A stretch of DNA of 64,000 nucleotides from Streptomyces sp. GQFP (GCF_021545335.1 NZ_CP089312.1:3100001-3164000), one strand, 5' to 3'; counted from the stretch's first letter, positions 26,934 to 35,944 are shown. Notes: generated by a model from the sequence alone, not told the origin. Made by a program: numbers and translations.

Positions 26934-26968
26934 GATCAGTGCCTGAGATCAGTGCCTGAGATCAGTGC
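26934..26968. repeat. Short tandem repeat, 13-base unit
   Basis: Two full copies and one partial copy of gatcagtgcctga lie between the HTH regulator gene and the GH43 gene. They are in the short spacer (104 bases) that would carry the GH43 promoter or ribosome-binding region. Confidence 0.7.
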
Positions 26969-27007
26969 TTCTGGCTGTGTCGCGTCCCGCGTCCTACGCC
27001 GACGGCC

Positions 27008-27925
27008 CTACGCCAGCTCGATGCCGTCCAGTTCGGTGAACAGGTCGCCCTTGGAGAAGCGGATCGTGTTGCGGCCCGCGTGGAAGGCCACCGTCACCGG
27101 TTCGGTCCGCTGCCAGTTCTCCCAGCCGGTGTGCGCGTAGTGGACGGGGTTCGCGACGGCACCGTTGACCGAGAGGCCGTGCGAGGCGCACGACTCAGCG
27201 CCGGCGGTGTCCTGCGAGCCGTTGCTGTACCGCACGCTCATGGCTCGGGGACCGGCCGACGCGACGACGACGGTGAACTCGACGTAGCTGTCGGGGTAGT
27301 CCATGTGGGCGATGGCCTTGCCGCTGCGGGCCCCGGTGGCCTCGCGGACGGTCACCTGGCTCTTACGGGCCTTCTCCGCCTCGTAGAACACGGGCCGTCG
27401 CTCGTCGACCCCGGCGCGCAGGCCCTCCTTGCCCAGGGCGGCCGTGGTGGTCCGCTCGCCCTGGGGGTCGGTGTCGAACTGGACGCCGTACGCCGTCAGA
27501 CCCGCTGCGAGCAGTACGACGGTGACCACCGCGGCGATGGCCCGCCCCCGCGTGACCCGCGTGAGGCGCCACCACGCGGGGGCGGGGCCGGGAGCCGGAG
27601 TGCGCGGGCTGTCGTCGGGCAGAGCCGGAGTGGGTACGGCCGGGAGCACGGCCGGGAGTTGTGGGGGCGACGACATACGGTCGGCCGCCTGCCACAGGGC
27701 GCGCAGTTCGCTCAGGTCGCCGCCCAGGATCCGGCCGATCTCGGCGACGACGGGCCAGGGTGCGACGCCGTCGCCGCGGAAGTAGCGCGACAGCGACGTG
27801 TCGCTGACCGGGACCCGCTTCTCCAGCTCCCGCAGGGTGAGGCCCGACCGGTGTTGCAGGGCGCGCAGGGCCGCGCCGAGCTGTCGTTGCGCCGCCAGGC
27901 GGTCACTCTGCCCGCTGTCCGTCAT
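27008..27925 (-). CDS. Membrane-spanning XRE-type HTH regulator with carbohydrate-binding outer domain
   Basis: 305 residues from the ATG at 27925. Residues 15-75 form a helix-turn-helix domain (LRELEKRVPVSDTSLSRYFRG). A Pro-rich linker is followed by a single membrane helix at 129-147 and an outer domain at 178-305 that is paralogous to the CBM of the GH43 gene just downstream (FYEAEKAR, HMDYPDSYVEF, MSVRYSNGS, ELDGIELA). This suggests a one-component sensor that binds extracellular glycan and controls GH43 expression. The signal route is inference. The two genes are 104 bases apart on one strand. Confidence 0.85.
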   Translation of the reverse strand: MTDSGQSDRLAAQRQLGAALRALQHRSGLTLRELEKRVPVSDTSLSRYFRGDGVAPWPVVAEIGRILGGDLSELRALWQAADRMSSPPQLPAVLPAVPTPALPDDSPRTPAPGPAPAWWRLTRVTRGRAIAAVVTVVLLAAGLTAYGVQFDTDPQGERTTTAALGKEGLRAGVDERRPVFYEAEKARKSQVTVREATGARSGKAIAHMDYPDSYVEFTVVVASAGPRAMSVRYSNGSQDTAGAESCASHGLSVNGAVANPVHYAHTGWENWQRTEPVTVAFHAGRNTIRFSKGDLFTELDGIELA

Positions 27926-28132
27926 GGCGGACGTCTCCCGTGGTACGACAACGGTGTCCCGTTGGTGCTTCATGCCCTGGGACAGGCTGTCCCAGCAGGT
28001 CAGGAATCTATGGAAGCGGACAATGGCGACGCAACCGGCACGGTGTCCCGGCCCGTGCAGAGTCGATTCACCGGTCACGGGATTCACTCCTACGGCCCAA
28101 TGGAGTGCCGTCGTTCGGGCTCTCGGCGGAGG

Positions 28133-28163
28133 GTGCGCCCAGCCCGAGGAGGGCTGGGCGCAC
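28133..28163 (-). terminator. Hairpin terminator after the NlpC/P60-like gene
   Basis: Thirteen-base-pair stem gtgcgcccagccc / gggctgggcgcac with a five-base loop (gagga), 13 bases beyond the stop at 28177. Confidence 0.8.
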
Positions 28164-28176
28164 ACCTGGTGACGGG

Positions 28177-29025
28177 TCAGTCGCCGTACTGGACGGGCCG
28201 GTAGGCCCGGTACTCGCTGCCTCCGTTCAGGCCGTAGGTCAGCGTCCGGTGTGTGGTGCCGGGGCCGCCGCGCTGCTCGTAGGCCAGATAGGAGGTGTGG
28301 GCCGCGTCGTTCCACCGTTCGAAGATGACGACGTGCCGGGTGTTGCTGTTGCCGATGGCGTCGATGACGAGGTCACCGGGCTGCAGTTCGCCCATCGCGA
28401 TGGGGCGGGTGAGGTTCCGGTTGGTGGCCAGCCCCACCGTGTTGGTGCCGGGCGTCGGCAGGCCGAGTGCCATGGAGGCGTAGCCGGAGCAGTCCTGCCG
28501 GTAGCCGTCCCGCCAGTACGCGGACTGGTTGTAGGGGACGGGGCGACCTCCGTTGGCGGTGAGCCAGGTCGCGGCCCGCTCCAAGGTCCGCTGCCGTGAG
28601 CCGGTCTGGGGGTCACCACCGGGATCGCCCTGCACGGGGACACCCGGAAGCCGGTCCTCGGGGATGTCCACGGCGACGACGGTCAGGAAGCCCGTGACGG
28701 GTGCGGTGATGTGGGCCATGAAGGTGGAGCAGGCGCTGCCCTCGCACACCCGGTGGCCGGTGTCGACCTGGTAGTCGGCAGTGATGCGGTCCTGACCTGC
28801 GGAGTTCTGGTTGATCATGCCGACGGACGGCGAGTTGATGTCCGAGGTGGCGTGCACGACCCAGCGCGTCCCCCAGGTGGGGAAGGAGGCGGCGGCCTGG
28901 GAGACGCTCGCCGGCGTCGTGGTCGGGGTCGTGGCGTGGGCGGAGACGGCGAGTGCCGGGACCGTCAGACAGGTGAGGGCGAGGGTGGGCAGGATCTTGC
29001 GCAGCTTGCCGGCGCGGGGGGACAT
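28177..29025 (-). CDS. Secreted NlpC/P60-like (papain-fold) protein
   Basis: 282 residues from the ATG at 29025 with GAGGAGA eight bases ahead. Signal peptide residues 1-31 (KLRKILPTLALTCLTVPALAVSAHA). The first part (50-125) is a small beta domain with C94 and C99. The C-terminal part has a papain-like layout: catalytic Cys in RQDCSGYASMALG (C179), then GDLVIDA and His in RHVVIFERW (H231). Related proteins cleave peptidoglycan or act as amidases, but the substrate here is not established. It is downstream of the ricin-lectin gene (77 bases), probably co-transcribed. Confidence 0.82.
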   Translation of the reverse strand: MSPRAGKLRKILPTLALTCLTVPALAVSAHATTPTTTPASVSQAAASFPTWGTRWVVHATSDINSPSVGMINQNSAGQDRITADYQVDTGHRVCEGSACSTFMAHITAPVTGFLTVVAVDIPEDRLPGVPVQGDPGGDPQTGSRQRTLERAATWLTANGGRPVPYNQSAYWRDGYRQDCSGYASMALGLPTPGTNTVGLATNRNLTRPIAMGELQPGDLVIDAIGNSNTRHVVIFERWNDAAHTSYLAYEQRGGPGTTHRTLTYGLNGGSEYRAYRPVQYGD

Positions 29026-29038
29026 GGTTGGTCTCCTC

Positions 29039-29065
29039 GTTCGAGGTGTTCGAGATGTTCGAGAT
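29039..29065. repeat. Short tandem repeat, 9-base unit
   Basis: Three near-perfect copies of gttcgagat/gttcgaggt and a fourth partial copy lie in the 77-base spacer just upstream of the NlpC/P60-like gene's ribosome-binding site. Confidence 0.6.
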
Positions 29066-29102
29066 GTTCGGGGCGTGGGATCAGGGGCCGGGGTCGGGCC
29101 CG

Positions 29103-29585
29103 CTACTGCCACTGCTGGTTCGCCGAGTTGGTCACGCACGGCAGGGCGATCAGGCGCTTGTTCTCGCCCGGGTCGGCGACGCACGCCCCGGTCTTCACGT
29201 TCCTGAACTGGATGCGGCTCTGGGTGAGCTTCTCGACCGTCCACTTCTGGTAGTCGAGTCCGTTGCACGGAAAGGTCCGCAGGCCGGCAGCGCTGTCGTC
29301 CAGGCACCTGCTCGTGGCCATGTTCGTGAGCTGTCGGGTGCCGTCGGCGGCGTGCCGGGTGACCACCCACTTCTGGTGGTTGAGCCCGTTGCACTGCCAG
29401 CCGCGCAGTCCGCCGCCGTCGCTGTCGTCCATGCACAGTCCCGTGTGCACGTTGCGGTACGTCTCCGCGCCCGCCGCACGGGCGACGGGAGCCGAGGTGG
29501 TGGAGGCGGGGGTGGCGGGAGCCGCGCCGAGCACGGTCACGGCGGCGGCCACGAGGGAGGGCAGGAGGATGCGTACGGAAGTCAT
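29103..29585 (-). CDS. Secreted ricin-type beta-trefoil lectin
   Basis: 160 residues from the ATG at 29585. The signal peptide (residues 1-27) is followed by one complete ricin B domain with three QxW subdomains (NHQKWVV, DYQKWTV, NQQWQ) and paired cysteines in each (LCMDD/WQCNG, RCLDD/FPCNG, ACVAD/LPCV). Such domains bind galactose or xylan. It is a free lectin module without an attached enzyme. Its neighbours (NlpC-like protein, CBM-HTH regulator, GH43) suggest a shared role with extracellular polysaccharide. It lies 267 bases downstream of the response-regulator gene's stop. Confidence 0.88.
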   Translation of the reverse strand: MTSVRILLPSLVAAAVTVLGAAPATPASTTSAPVARAAGAETYRNVHTGLCMDDSDGGGLRGWQCNGLNHQKWVVTRHAADGTRQLTNMATSRCLDDSAAGLRTFPCNGLDYQKWTVEKLTQSRIQFRNVKTGACVADPGENKRLIALPCVTNSANQQWQ

Positions 29586-29851
29586 GCGGAAGTCCCTTCC
29601 GAGGGATGCGAGGAGTCGGCCGTGAGCGGCCACAGGAACCGACGCGCACTCACCGTCGGAGGCGAACTGCGGGGCCGGTGAGACGAGTTTGTGCAGCTCA
29701 CAACCCGCCCACAACCTGATCCCGGCTGCTTCGCCCATGTCGGGACAGACACGCTCCTGACCTGCTGGGGCGCACCTGTCCCGGGACGGGAAGCGGACGG
29801 CGAAACAGCGTCGGGGCGGCTCCCGAAGGACACCGCCCCGGCCGGGGACTC

Positions 29852-30469
29852 CTACAGCCAGCCCTTCTCCCTCGCGATCCGTACCGCCTCGGTCCGGTTC
29901 CGGGCCGTCAGTTTCTGGATCGCTGTCGAGAGGTAGTTGCGGACCGTGCCCTGGGAGAGGTGCAGGGTGGACGCCAGCTCCGCGTTGGTCGCGCCGTTCG
30001 CCGCCGCGCGCAGAACCTCACGCTCCCGATCCGTCAGCGGATTGGCGCCGTCTGCCAGGGCCGCTGCCGCCAACGTGGGGTCGATGACCCGCTCTCCGGC
30101 CAGTACCTTGCGTACCGCTTCCGCCAGTTGGGCGGCCGGGGCGTCCTTGACCAGGAAGGCGTCGGCGCCGGACTCCATGGCGGCGCGGAGATAGCCGGGG
30201 CGGCCGAAGGTCGTGAGGACGACCAGCTTCAGGGACGGGAACTCGTGGTGCAGGAGAGCCGCCGCCTCGATGCCGGTGGCGCCGGGCATCTCGATGTCCA
30301 GGAGGGCCACGTCCAGGTCGGCGTGGGTCCGGGCGGCGGCCAGCACCTCGTCGCCGCGGGCCACTTGGGCGACGACCTCGATGTCGGGCTCCAGACCGAG
30401 CAGCGCGGCCAGCGCCTCGCGGACCATCGACTGGTCCTCCGCCAACAGGACCTTGATCATGCGGCTCAT
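29852..30469 (-). CDS. LuxR/NarL-family response regulator
   Basis: 205 residues. Receiver domain with acid pocket E11/D12 and phospho-acceptor D58 (LLDIEMPG), then a LuxR HTH (TDREREVLRAAANGATNAELASTLHLSQGTVRNYL). It belongs to the DesR-like group. It overlaps the histidine kinase gene by four bases and is last in a four-gene operon (ABC ATPase, permease, kinase, regulator), so it probably controls that exporter operon. Alternative starts are ATG at 30460 (MIKVLLAED). Confidence 0.93.
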   Translation of the reverse strand: MSRMIKVLLAEDQSMVREALAALLGLEPDIEVVAQVARGDEVLAAARTHADLDVALLDIEMPGATGIEAAALLHHEFPSLKLVVLTTFGRPGYLRAAMESGADAFLVKDAPAAQLAEAVRKVLAGERVIDPTLAAAALADGANPLTDREREVLRAAANGATNAELASTLHLSQGTVRNYLSTAIQKLTARNRTEAVRIAREKGWL

Positions 30470-31641
30470 GGACCGGATCCTACGTCCGCCCGAGTGGTGG
30501 GCGACGAGTTCGCCGGCACCCTCGCGACCAGGCGGAAGCCCTGCTTCGTACGGGCTGTTTCCAGGGAACCGCCCGTCTTCTCCAGGCGTTCCGCGAGGCC
30601 CGTCAGGCCGTTGCCCGGTGTTCCGGGTGAGCCGTCGCCCGTGCCGTTGTCCTCGACCGACAGTTCGAGGACCGGGCCCTCCAGGGTCTGCCTGCTCAGC
30701 ACCTCCACCGTGCAGCGCCGGGCCCCGCTGTGCCGTACGACGTTCGTCACCGCCTCGCGCAGCGCCCAGGCGAGGGCGGACTCCGCCTCCTCCTCGATGT
30801 CGGTCTCCGTGGCGCTCGCCGGCAGGTCGGCCGTGATGCCCGCCGCCGTCAACGCGACCTTCGCGCCCGCCAGTTCACCGGCCAGACGGGGACGCCGATA
30901 GCCGCTCACCGCCTCGCGTACGTCCACCAGGGCCTGGCGGCTCACCTTCTCGATGTCGGCCACCTGGAGGGCCGCCTTCTCGGGGTGGGCGGGGAGCATA
31001 CGGCCCGCCAGCTCGCTCTTCAGGGTGATCAGGGAGAGGGAGTGGCCCAGCAGATCGTGCAGGTCCCTCGCCAGGCGCAGGCGTTCCTCGTTGGCCGCCA
31101 GCTGGGCGACCGTGGCCCGGGCCTCGCGCAACTCGATCGTCGTACGCACGAGTTGACGTACGCCCATCATGGCGGCGCCGCCGAGCAGGGCCGGGATGAG
31201 GAGCCCGGCCAGGTAGGAGTGGCCGCCGGGGACCGCCAGCGCGACCGCCGTCATCAGGGCCGACACCCCCACGATCGCCCAGCGGGCCGTACGTGCCGTC
31301 AGGGCGGCGCCGGACGCGGTCGACACGTACACGAACAGGACCAGCCACTCGCGGCCCAGGGTGAGGGCGAGGAGCGTCGACTGGGCCGTGAGGACCGCGA
31401 GGGAGCCCACGACCAGGAGGGTCGTCTCGCCTCGGCTCGTACGGAAGACGAGGATCGCGTACCAGGCCACGAACACCACCAGGCCCAGCCAGCCGAGGAC
31501 GCGTACGCCCGTGCTGTGGCCGCCGTGCAGGAGGTCGCTGACCGGTGCGCTCAGGTAGACGAGCCAGATGCCGATCCACAGGGACTTCACGACCCGCTGT
31601 CTGCGGGTCGTGGGGCGCTGTCCGATGCCGACGCCGCTCAC
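30466..31641 (-). CDS. DesK-like sensor histidine kinase
   Basis: 391 residues from a GTG at 31641 that overlaps the permease stop. Five or so membrane helices (residues 18-165) are followed by a HisKA_3 dimerisation helix with the phosphorylated H195 in LARDLHDLLGH, then a HATPase domain (ALREAVTNVVRHSGA, SVEDNGTGDGS, GNGLTGLAERLEK). DesK-type kinases sense membrane state or antibiotic stress. The upstream exporter genes suggest it responds to a lipid-active drug or membrane damage. The signal cannot be read. Confidence 0.93.
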   Translation of the reverse strand: MSGVGIGQRPTTRRQRVVKSLWIGIWLVYLSAPVSDLLHGGHSTGVRVLGWLGLVVFVAWYAILVFRTSRGETTLLVVGSLAVLTAQSTLLALTLGREWLVLFVYVSTASGAALTARTARWAIVGVSALMTAVALAVPGGHSYLAGLLIPALLGGAAMMGVRQLVRTTIELREARATVAQLAANEERLRLARDLHDLLGHSLSLITLKSELAGRMLPAHPEKAALQVADIEKVSRQALVDVREAVSGYRRPRLAGELAGAKVALTAAGITADLPASATETDIEEEAESALAWALREAVTNVVRHSGARRCTVEVLSRQTLEGPVLELSVEDNGTGDGSPGTPGNGLTGLAERLEKTGGSLETARTKQGFRLVARVPANSSPTTRADVGSGP

Positions 31642-32378
31642 GCCTTCAGCGTGTCCTTCCGGTACAGCCAGGCCGCGCCGCCCGCGAAGAGGACGAACGA
31701 GACGGCCAGGATCGCCACGTCCTTCGCCTGCGGGGCGTTGCCCAGCTCTATGGACTGTCCCAGGGCAGCGTACGCGTGCGTGGGCAGCCACTTCGCGATG
31801 TCCTGCAGCCAGTCGGGGAAGCTCGTCGTCGGCATCCAGAGGCCGCCGAGCATGGACAGGCCGAAGTAGACGATCATCGTGATCGGACGGACCGCGTCCC
31901 CGCTCGCCAGATAGCCGAGGGCGACTCCCAGCGCCGCGAAGACCAGGCTGCCCACCCAGATCGTCCCGGTGAGCGCCAGCCACTTCCAGGCGTCCAGGTG
32001 GACGTCCTTCACCGCCGCCGCGACGACGAAGACGATCACGATCGACGGGAGGCTGATCACGGCCGCGCTCGCCGTCTTGGCGAGGACATAGCCGCGGCCC
32101 GGCAGCGTGGTCAGCCGCAGCTGCCGTACCCAGCCGCTCTCGCGCTCCTTGGCGATGCGCTCGCTGTTGCCCATCAGTACGGCGGTCAGGGCGCCGAAGG
32201 AGGCCATGGCGACCATGTAGAAGGTGGGGAGGGTGAGTTCCGTGCCCGTCACCTTCGTCGTGCTGTCCGCGCTGCCCGCTATCAGGAGGAACAGCGCCGA
32301 CGGGTAGATCACCGAGAAGAAGAGGAACTTGCGGTTGCGCAGGGCCCGGGTGATCTCGAGGCGGATGAGGTCGTTCAT
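31638..32378 (-). CDS. ABC-2 type transporter permease
   Basis: 246 residues with six hydrophobic helices (for example FFSVIYPSALFLLIAGSA, VISLPSIVIVFVVAAAV, ITMIVYFGLSMLGGLW). It pairs with the ATPase gene that overlaps its start by four bases. The arrangement with a DesKR-type system matches drug or lipid exporters of the DrrAB type. It ends overlapping the kinase gene. Confidence 0.92.
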   Translation of the reverse strand: MNDLIRLEITRALRNRKFLFFSVIYPSALFLLIAGSADSTTKVTGTELTLPTFYMVAMASFGALTAVLMGNSERIAKERESGWVRQLRLTTLPGRGYVLAKTASAAVISLPSIVIVFVVAAAVKDVHLDAWKWLALTGTIWVGSLVFAALGVALGYLASGDAVRPITMIVYFGLSMLGGLWMPTTSFPDWLQDIAKWLPTHAYAALGQSIELGNAPQAKDVAILAVSFVLFAGGAAWLYRKDTLKA

Positions 32379-33298
32379 GAGGTGCGCGCCTCCTCGGCCG
32401 CTGCGGTGAGGGTGACGAACGCCTGCTCCAGGCCCAGGCCGGCCACTTCGAGGTTGCGGGGGTAGAAGCCAAGGCCGTACAGGGCGTGGACGGTCGCGTC
32501 GGCGTCGGAGGACTGGATGCGGACCGTCTGGCGGGCTATGTCGAGGGCGGTGAGGAAGGGGAGGGTGCGGAGCACTGCTTCCTCGGCCGGGCTCTCCGCT
32601 ACGAACTCCAGGTCGAAGGAGATCCTGCGGGCGCCCGCCTTCGCCTTGATCTCGGCGGCCGTGCCGTCGGCCAGCAGGCGGCCCCGGTGCAGGACGAGGA
32701 CGCGGTCCGCTGTCGCGTCCGCCTCCTCCAGGTAGTGGGTGGCGAACAGGACCGTACGGCCCTGGTCCGCCTGCTCGCGCATGGTCGCCCAGAAGGACTG
32801 GCGGGCGGTGACGTCCATGCCGGTCGTGGGCTCGTCCAGGACGATCAGGGCGCTGTCCCCGGCCGTGGCGAGCGCGAACCGGACGCGCTGTTCCTGGCCG
32901 CCGGACAGCTTGTTGACCTTGCGGTCGGCGAAGTGGGTGATCCCGGCCCGGGAGAGGACCTCGCCGACCGGGAAGGGCCGGGGGTGCAGGGCGCAGGCGA
33001 GCGCGACCAGCTCACGGACGGTGACCTCGTCCATCAGGCCGCCGCTCTGCAGCATGGCGCCGACATGCCCGCCGACGATGGCGTCCCGAGGGCTGCACCC
33101 GAGAACGCGGACCGTACCGCTGTCGGGCTGCTTGAGACCGAGAAGCAGATCGAGGGTGGTCGACTTGCCGGCACCGTTGGGGCCCAGGACGGCCACGGTT
33201 TCGCCGGGGCGGAGAGTGAGCGTGAGCCCGTCGACGGCCCGTACCTCGCCGTAGCTCTTGGTGACCTGGTCGAACGCGACCACTGGGGCGGTTTCCAT
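32375..33298 (-). CDS. ABC transporter ATP-binding protein
   Basis: 307 residues, DrrA-type. Walker A GPNGAGKST, signature LSGGQEQRV, Walker B and D-loop LIVLDEPTTGMD, H-loop ATHYLEE. A C-terminal regulatory tail of about 85 residues follows the catalytic domain. It energises the neighbouring ABC-2 permease, first gene of the four-gene operon. The start is the ATG at 33298; upstream lies a short spacer and a repeat copy. Confidence 0.94.
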   Translation of the reverse strand: METAPVVAFDQVTKSYGEVRAVDGLTLTLRPGETVAVLGPNGAGKSTTLDLLLGLKQPDSGTVRVLGCSPRDAIVGGHVGAMLQSGGLMDEVTVRELVALACALHPRPFPVGEVLSRAGITHFADRKVNKLSGGQEQRVRFALATAGDSALIVLDEPTTGMDVTARQSFWATMREQADQGRTVLFATHYLEEADATADRVLVLHRGRLLADGTAAEIKAKAGARRISFDLEFVAESPAEEAVLRTLPFLTALDIARQTVRIQSSDADATVHALYGLGFYPRNLEVAGLGLEQAFVTLTAAAEEARTS

Positions 33299-33372
33299 GC
33301 GTCCATCGTGGCTGCGGACAGGCTGAGCCCGGCAGTGCCGACGGTCCTGACTCGCGGATGACAGATGTCATG

Positions 33373-33436
33373 GCCCCGCGCCCCTCAGGGGCGCGGGGAA
33401 CTGCGCGACAAGCCCCCACCGGCCCGCGGCCAAAGA
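33373..33436 (-). repeat. GC-rich intergenic repeat, copy 5 (inverted)
   Basis: Reads ccccgcgcccctcaggggcg then cggggaactgcgcgacaagc, then ccccaccggcccgcggcc. The first part is a perfect 11-base-pair hairpin with a three-base loop. It lies downstream of the PG_binding_4 gene (minus) and upstream of the ABC operon. Confidence 0.85.
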
Positions 33437-33457
33437 ACCGCGTACCCGGCGGAGCCT

Positions 33458-35944
33458 TCAGCTCGGGTCGGTCTCGATGACCCCGACCCGATTAGTCGTG
33501 CTGACCAGCGCCGGACGCATCGCACCGATCACGTCCTCGACAGTCACCGGCGTCTTGTTGCCGTTGCCACGAGCGATCAGAACCTGATCGAACGTACCCC
33601 CGTACAACTCCTTCAGCGCGGCCTTGTCGTACGACTCGACCAGCTTGCCGTTGAGCGGCTTCACCTGGAGGAACTTCCACAGGGAGTTCTGCGGGCTGAA
33701 CTCCACCTCCGGCGCGCCGGTGCCGACGCGGACGATGACGTTGGCGGACATCGCCGGGGTGGCGAACGCCTTCATCATGCGGTCGACCTCGGCGTTCGAG
33801 ATCGTCGGTTCCTGGGTCTTGGTGGGGACCTGGACCGGCGTACTCGTGCCGCTCTCCACCTGGCTGTGGTAGGCGTTCTCGACGGACTCGGCGGCAGCGG
33901 CGGCGTCGATGCCCTTGCCCGCCTTGCCGTAGACGGCGACGGCCTTGCCCGACTCGAACTTGATCGTGCCGTCGCTGGCCGAGCCGGTTCCGCCGGCCAC
34001 CCGCTGGAGCGCGGCGGTCAGCTTCTCCTCGTCGACCGGCATGACGGGTTCGACGACCCGCTGCTGCCCGAAGAGCGAGCCGATCACCGACACCGGGTTG
34101 TAGTCGCTGACGGCGGCGGCCCGGACCGTGGCCTGGGTGTCGAACTGGAGCCCGGCCTGGTCCGGCTTCAGCTCGACCGTCTTGCCGTCGACGGACAGCT
34201 TCAGCGCCTGGGTCATCCGGTCGTCGAAGGCGTCGTCGAGCTTCTTGACGGCGTCGTCGCGGGTGCCGCCGCCGATGTCGACGCCGAACACGGTGGTGCC
34301 CTTGGGCACGTCGGAGTGGTTCATCAGCAGCCCGGCGCCGTACACGGCTCCGGCGATGAAGAAGACGGCGACGATGAGCAGCGTCAGCTTGCTGCGGCCC
34401 TTCTTCTTCGCCTTCTTGCCCTTGGGCGCGGCAGCGGCGGGCGCGCTCGGCGACACCGGCTCGGGCAGCTTCGGCGGGGTGTGCGGAAGCGGGCCGTCGG
34501 GGTGCGTGCCCGGCCCGAACGGGGAGTTCGGGGAGTTCCGGTCGGCCGGGACGACGGGCATGCCGCTGGTGAGGGTGGAGCTGGAGACGTTGTCCACGGA
34601 GCCGCCGTAGCCGCCGTAGCCGTCGGCGCCCGGTTCGGGGGCCTGCTTCTGCGGGGTGAGGATCGCGGTGTCGTCGCTGAGGCCGCCGCCGAGGCGTCCC
34701 GTGCCGGGGACACCGGGTGCGCCGGACGGGCCGCCGCTGACGGGCGGGACGACCGGGCCGTCGCCGGTGACGGGACCGCCGGTCGGGCCTGCGGGGCCGC
34801 GTCCGCCCGGGCCGCCGGGACCGCCGGGTCCGAAGCCGTTCTGGCCGTTCGGACCGTTCGGGCCGCCGAAGTCGGCCTGGGCGGCACCGAAGTCGCCGAA
34901 GTCGTTGGGTGCCGTGAAGTCGTTCTGGGCGGCGAAGTCGTGCTGGGGCCCGAAGCCACCGGGCTGCCCGTTGGAACCGCCGACCTGACCATTGGGGCCG
35001 CCGACCTGGCCGTTGGGCCCGCCGCCCTGAGGGCCATGCCCGCCTTGCCCGTTCTGCCCGCCCTGCCCGTTCTCCGCGAAGTACGGCAGGTCGTCGCGGC
35101 GCGGCTCACCTCGGCCGTCGGCGGCCCGGGGACCAGCCCCGGACCCGCCGGCCGGCGGGTAGGGGGACGTGCTCAGCGGGCCCGCCCCGGCCGCCAGCGC
35201 GGACACGTCGAAGGAACCGGTGCCGCCACCGTGCCCCGGCGCCACGGGACCGGCGCCGGTCGCACCGGGGAGCCCGGCACCCTTCGTACCGCCACCGGCG
35301 GCGCGTGGGCCGCCCGCGTTGCCCGCGGCGCCCATGACACCCAGACCGGGACGCGAAGACCCCGTGGGACTACCGCCGTTGGGGCCACCGGGACGGGAAG
35401 CGCCCGCCGGACCGCTGCCGTTGGGACCGCCCGGACGAGCACCACCGGGCGCGGGACCCGAACCACCGGGCAGACCGGCTCCGTTGCTCGCACCGCCGCC
35501 CGGACCGCCCTTGGGCGCACCGGACTTGCGCGGCGCGAACCAGTCGCTGGTCTTCTCCCCGGCCGGGGCCGGGGTTTCGGCGGACGGCGCGGCGGCGCCG
35601 TTGGACGCGGCGGCGCCCGACGTTCTGCCGTCGCCTCCGCCGCCCGTCCTCGGCAGCGCGTGGGACCCGGTCTCCTCGGAGGGCGAGTACGACGGGGACT
35701 CGGCGTCCGCGACGGGCGTCCGGACGACGACCGGCGGAATGGGCCGGGATCCGGGGATGTTGATCCGGATCCGGGTCGTCAGCGTGGTCTCGGTCTTGGG
35801 CCCGTCGGGCTCCGCGGCCGAACGGCCCGCGTCCGTACCGCCGTCGGACGCCATGGGCGTGCCGTACGGCGGTGTCCCCGAGGGGTAGGCGGCACCCCCG
35901 CGCCCGTTGGGCCCGGAGGACGGACTGTCAGTTTCACGACTCAA
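33458..35944 (-). CDS. Large membrane protein with PG_binding_4 domain and collagen-like cytoplasmic tail
   Basis: 828 residues from a TTG at 35944 preceded by GGGAGA. Residues 1-500 are Gly/Pro/Asn/Ser-rich and low-complexity, with collagen-like GPNGQNG and GGPNGQVGG repeats. One membrane helix near 525 (KLTLLIVAVFFIAGAVYGAGLLM) puts the last 300 residues outside. These contain a VPKGTTVFGVDIGG start and two repeats of the PG_binding_4 (PF12229) type seen in VanW/L,D-transpeptidase relatives, but no VanW or YkuD catalytic domain. It may bind peptidoglycan. The low-complexity part is probably disordered. It lies downstream of DUF6113 and mshB. Confidence 0.8.
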   Translation of the reverse strand: MSRETDSPSSGPNGRGGAAYPSGTPPYGTPMASDGGTDAGRSAAEPDGPKTETTLTTRIRINIPGSRPIPPVVVRTPVADAESPSYSPSEETGSHALPRTGGGGDGRTSGAAASNGAAAPSAETPAPAGEKTSDWFAPRKSGAPKGGPGGGASNGAGLPGGSGPAPGGARPGGPNGSGPAGASRPGGPNGGSPTGSSRPGLGVMGAAGNAGGPRAAGGGTKGAGLPGATGAGPVAPGHGGGTGSFDVSALAAGAGPLSTSPYPPAGGSGAGPRAADGRGEPRRDDLPYFAENGQGGQNGQGGHGPQGGGPNGQVGGPNGQVGGSNGQPGGFGPQHDFAAQNDFTAPNDFGDFGAAQADFGGPNGPNGQNGFGPGGPGGPGGRGPAGPTGGPVTGDGPVVPPVSGGPSGAPGVPGTGRLGGGLSDDTAILTPQKQAPEPGADGYGGYGGSVDNVSSSTLTSGMPVVPADRNSPNSPFGPGTHPDGPLPHTPPKLPEPVSPSAPAAAAPKGKKAKKKGRSKLTLLIVAVFFIAGAVYGAGLLMNHSDVPKGTTVFGVDIGGGTRDDAVKKLDDAFDDRMTQALKLSVDGKTVELKPDQAGLQFDTQATVRAAAVSDYNPVSVIGSLFGQQRVVEPVMPVDEEKLTAALQRVAGGTGSASDGTIKFESGKAVAVYGKAGKGIDAAAAAESVENAYHSQVESGTSTPVQVPTKTQEPTISNAEVDRMMKAFATPAMSANVIVRVGTGAPEVEFSPQNSLWKFLQVKPLNGKLVESYDKAALKELYGGTFDQVLIARGNGNKTPVTVEDVIGAMRPALVSTTNRVGVIETDPS

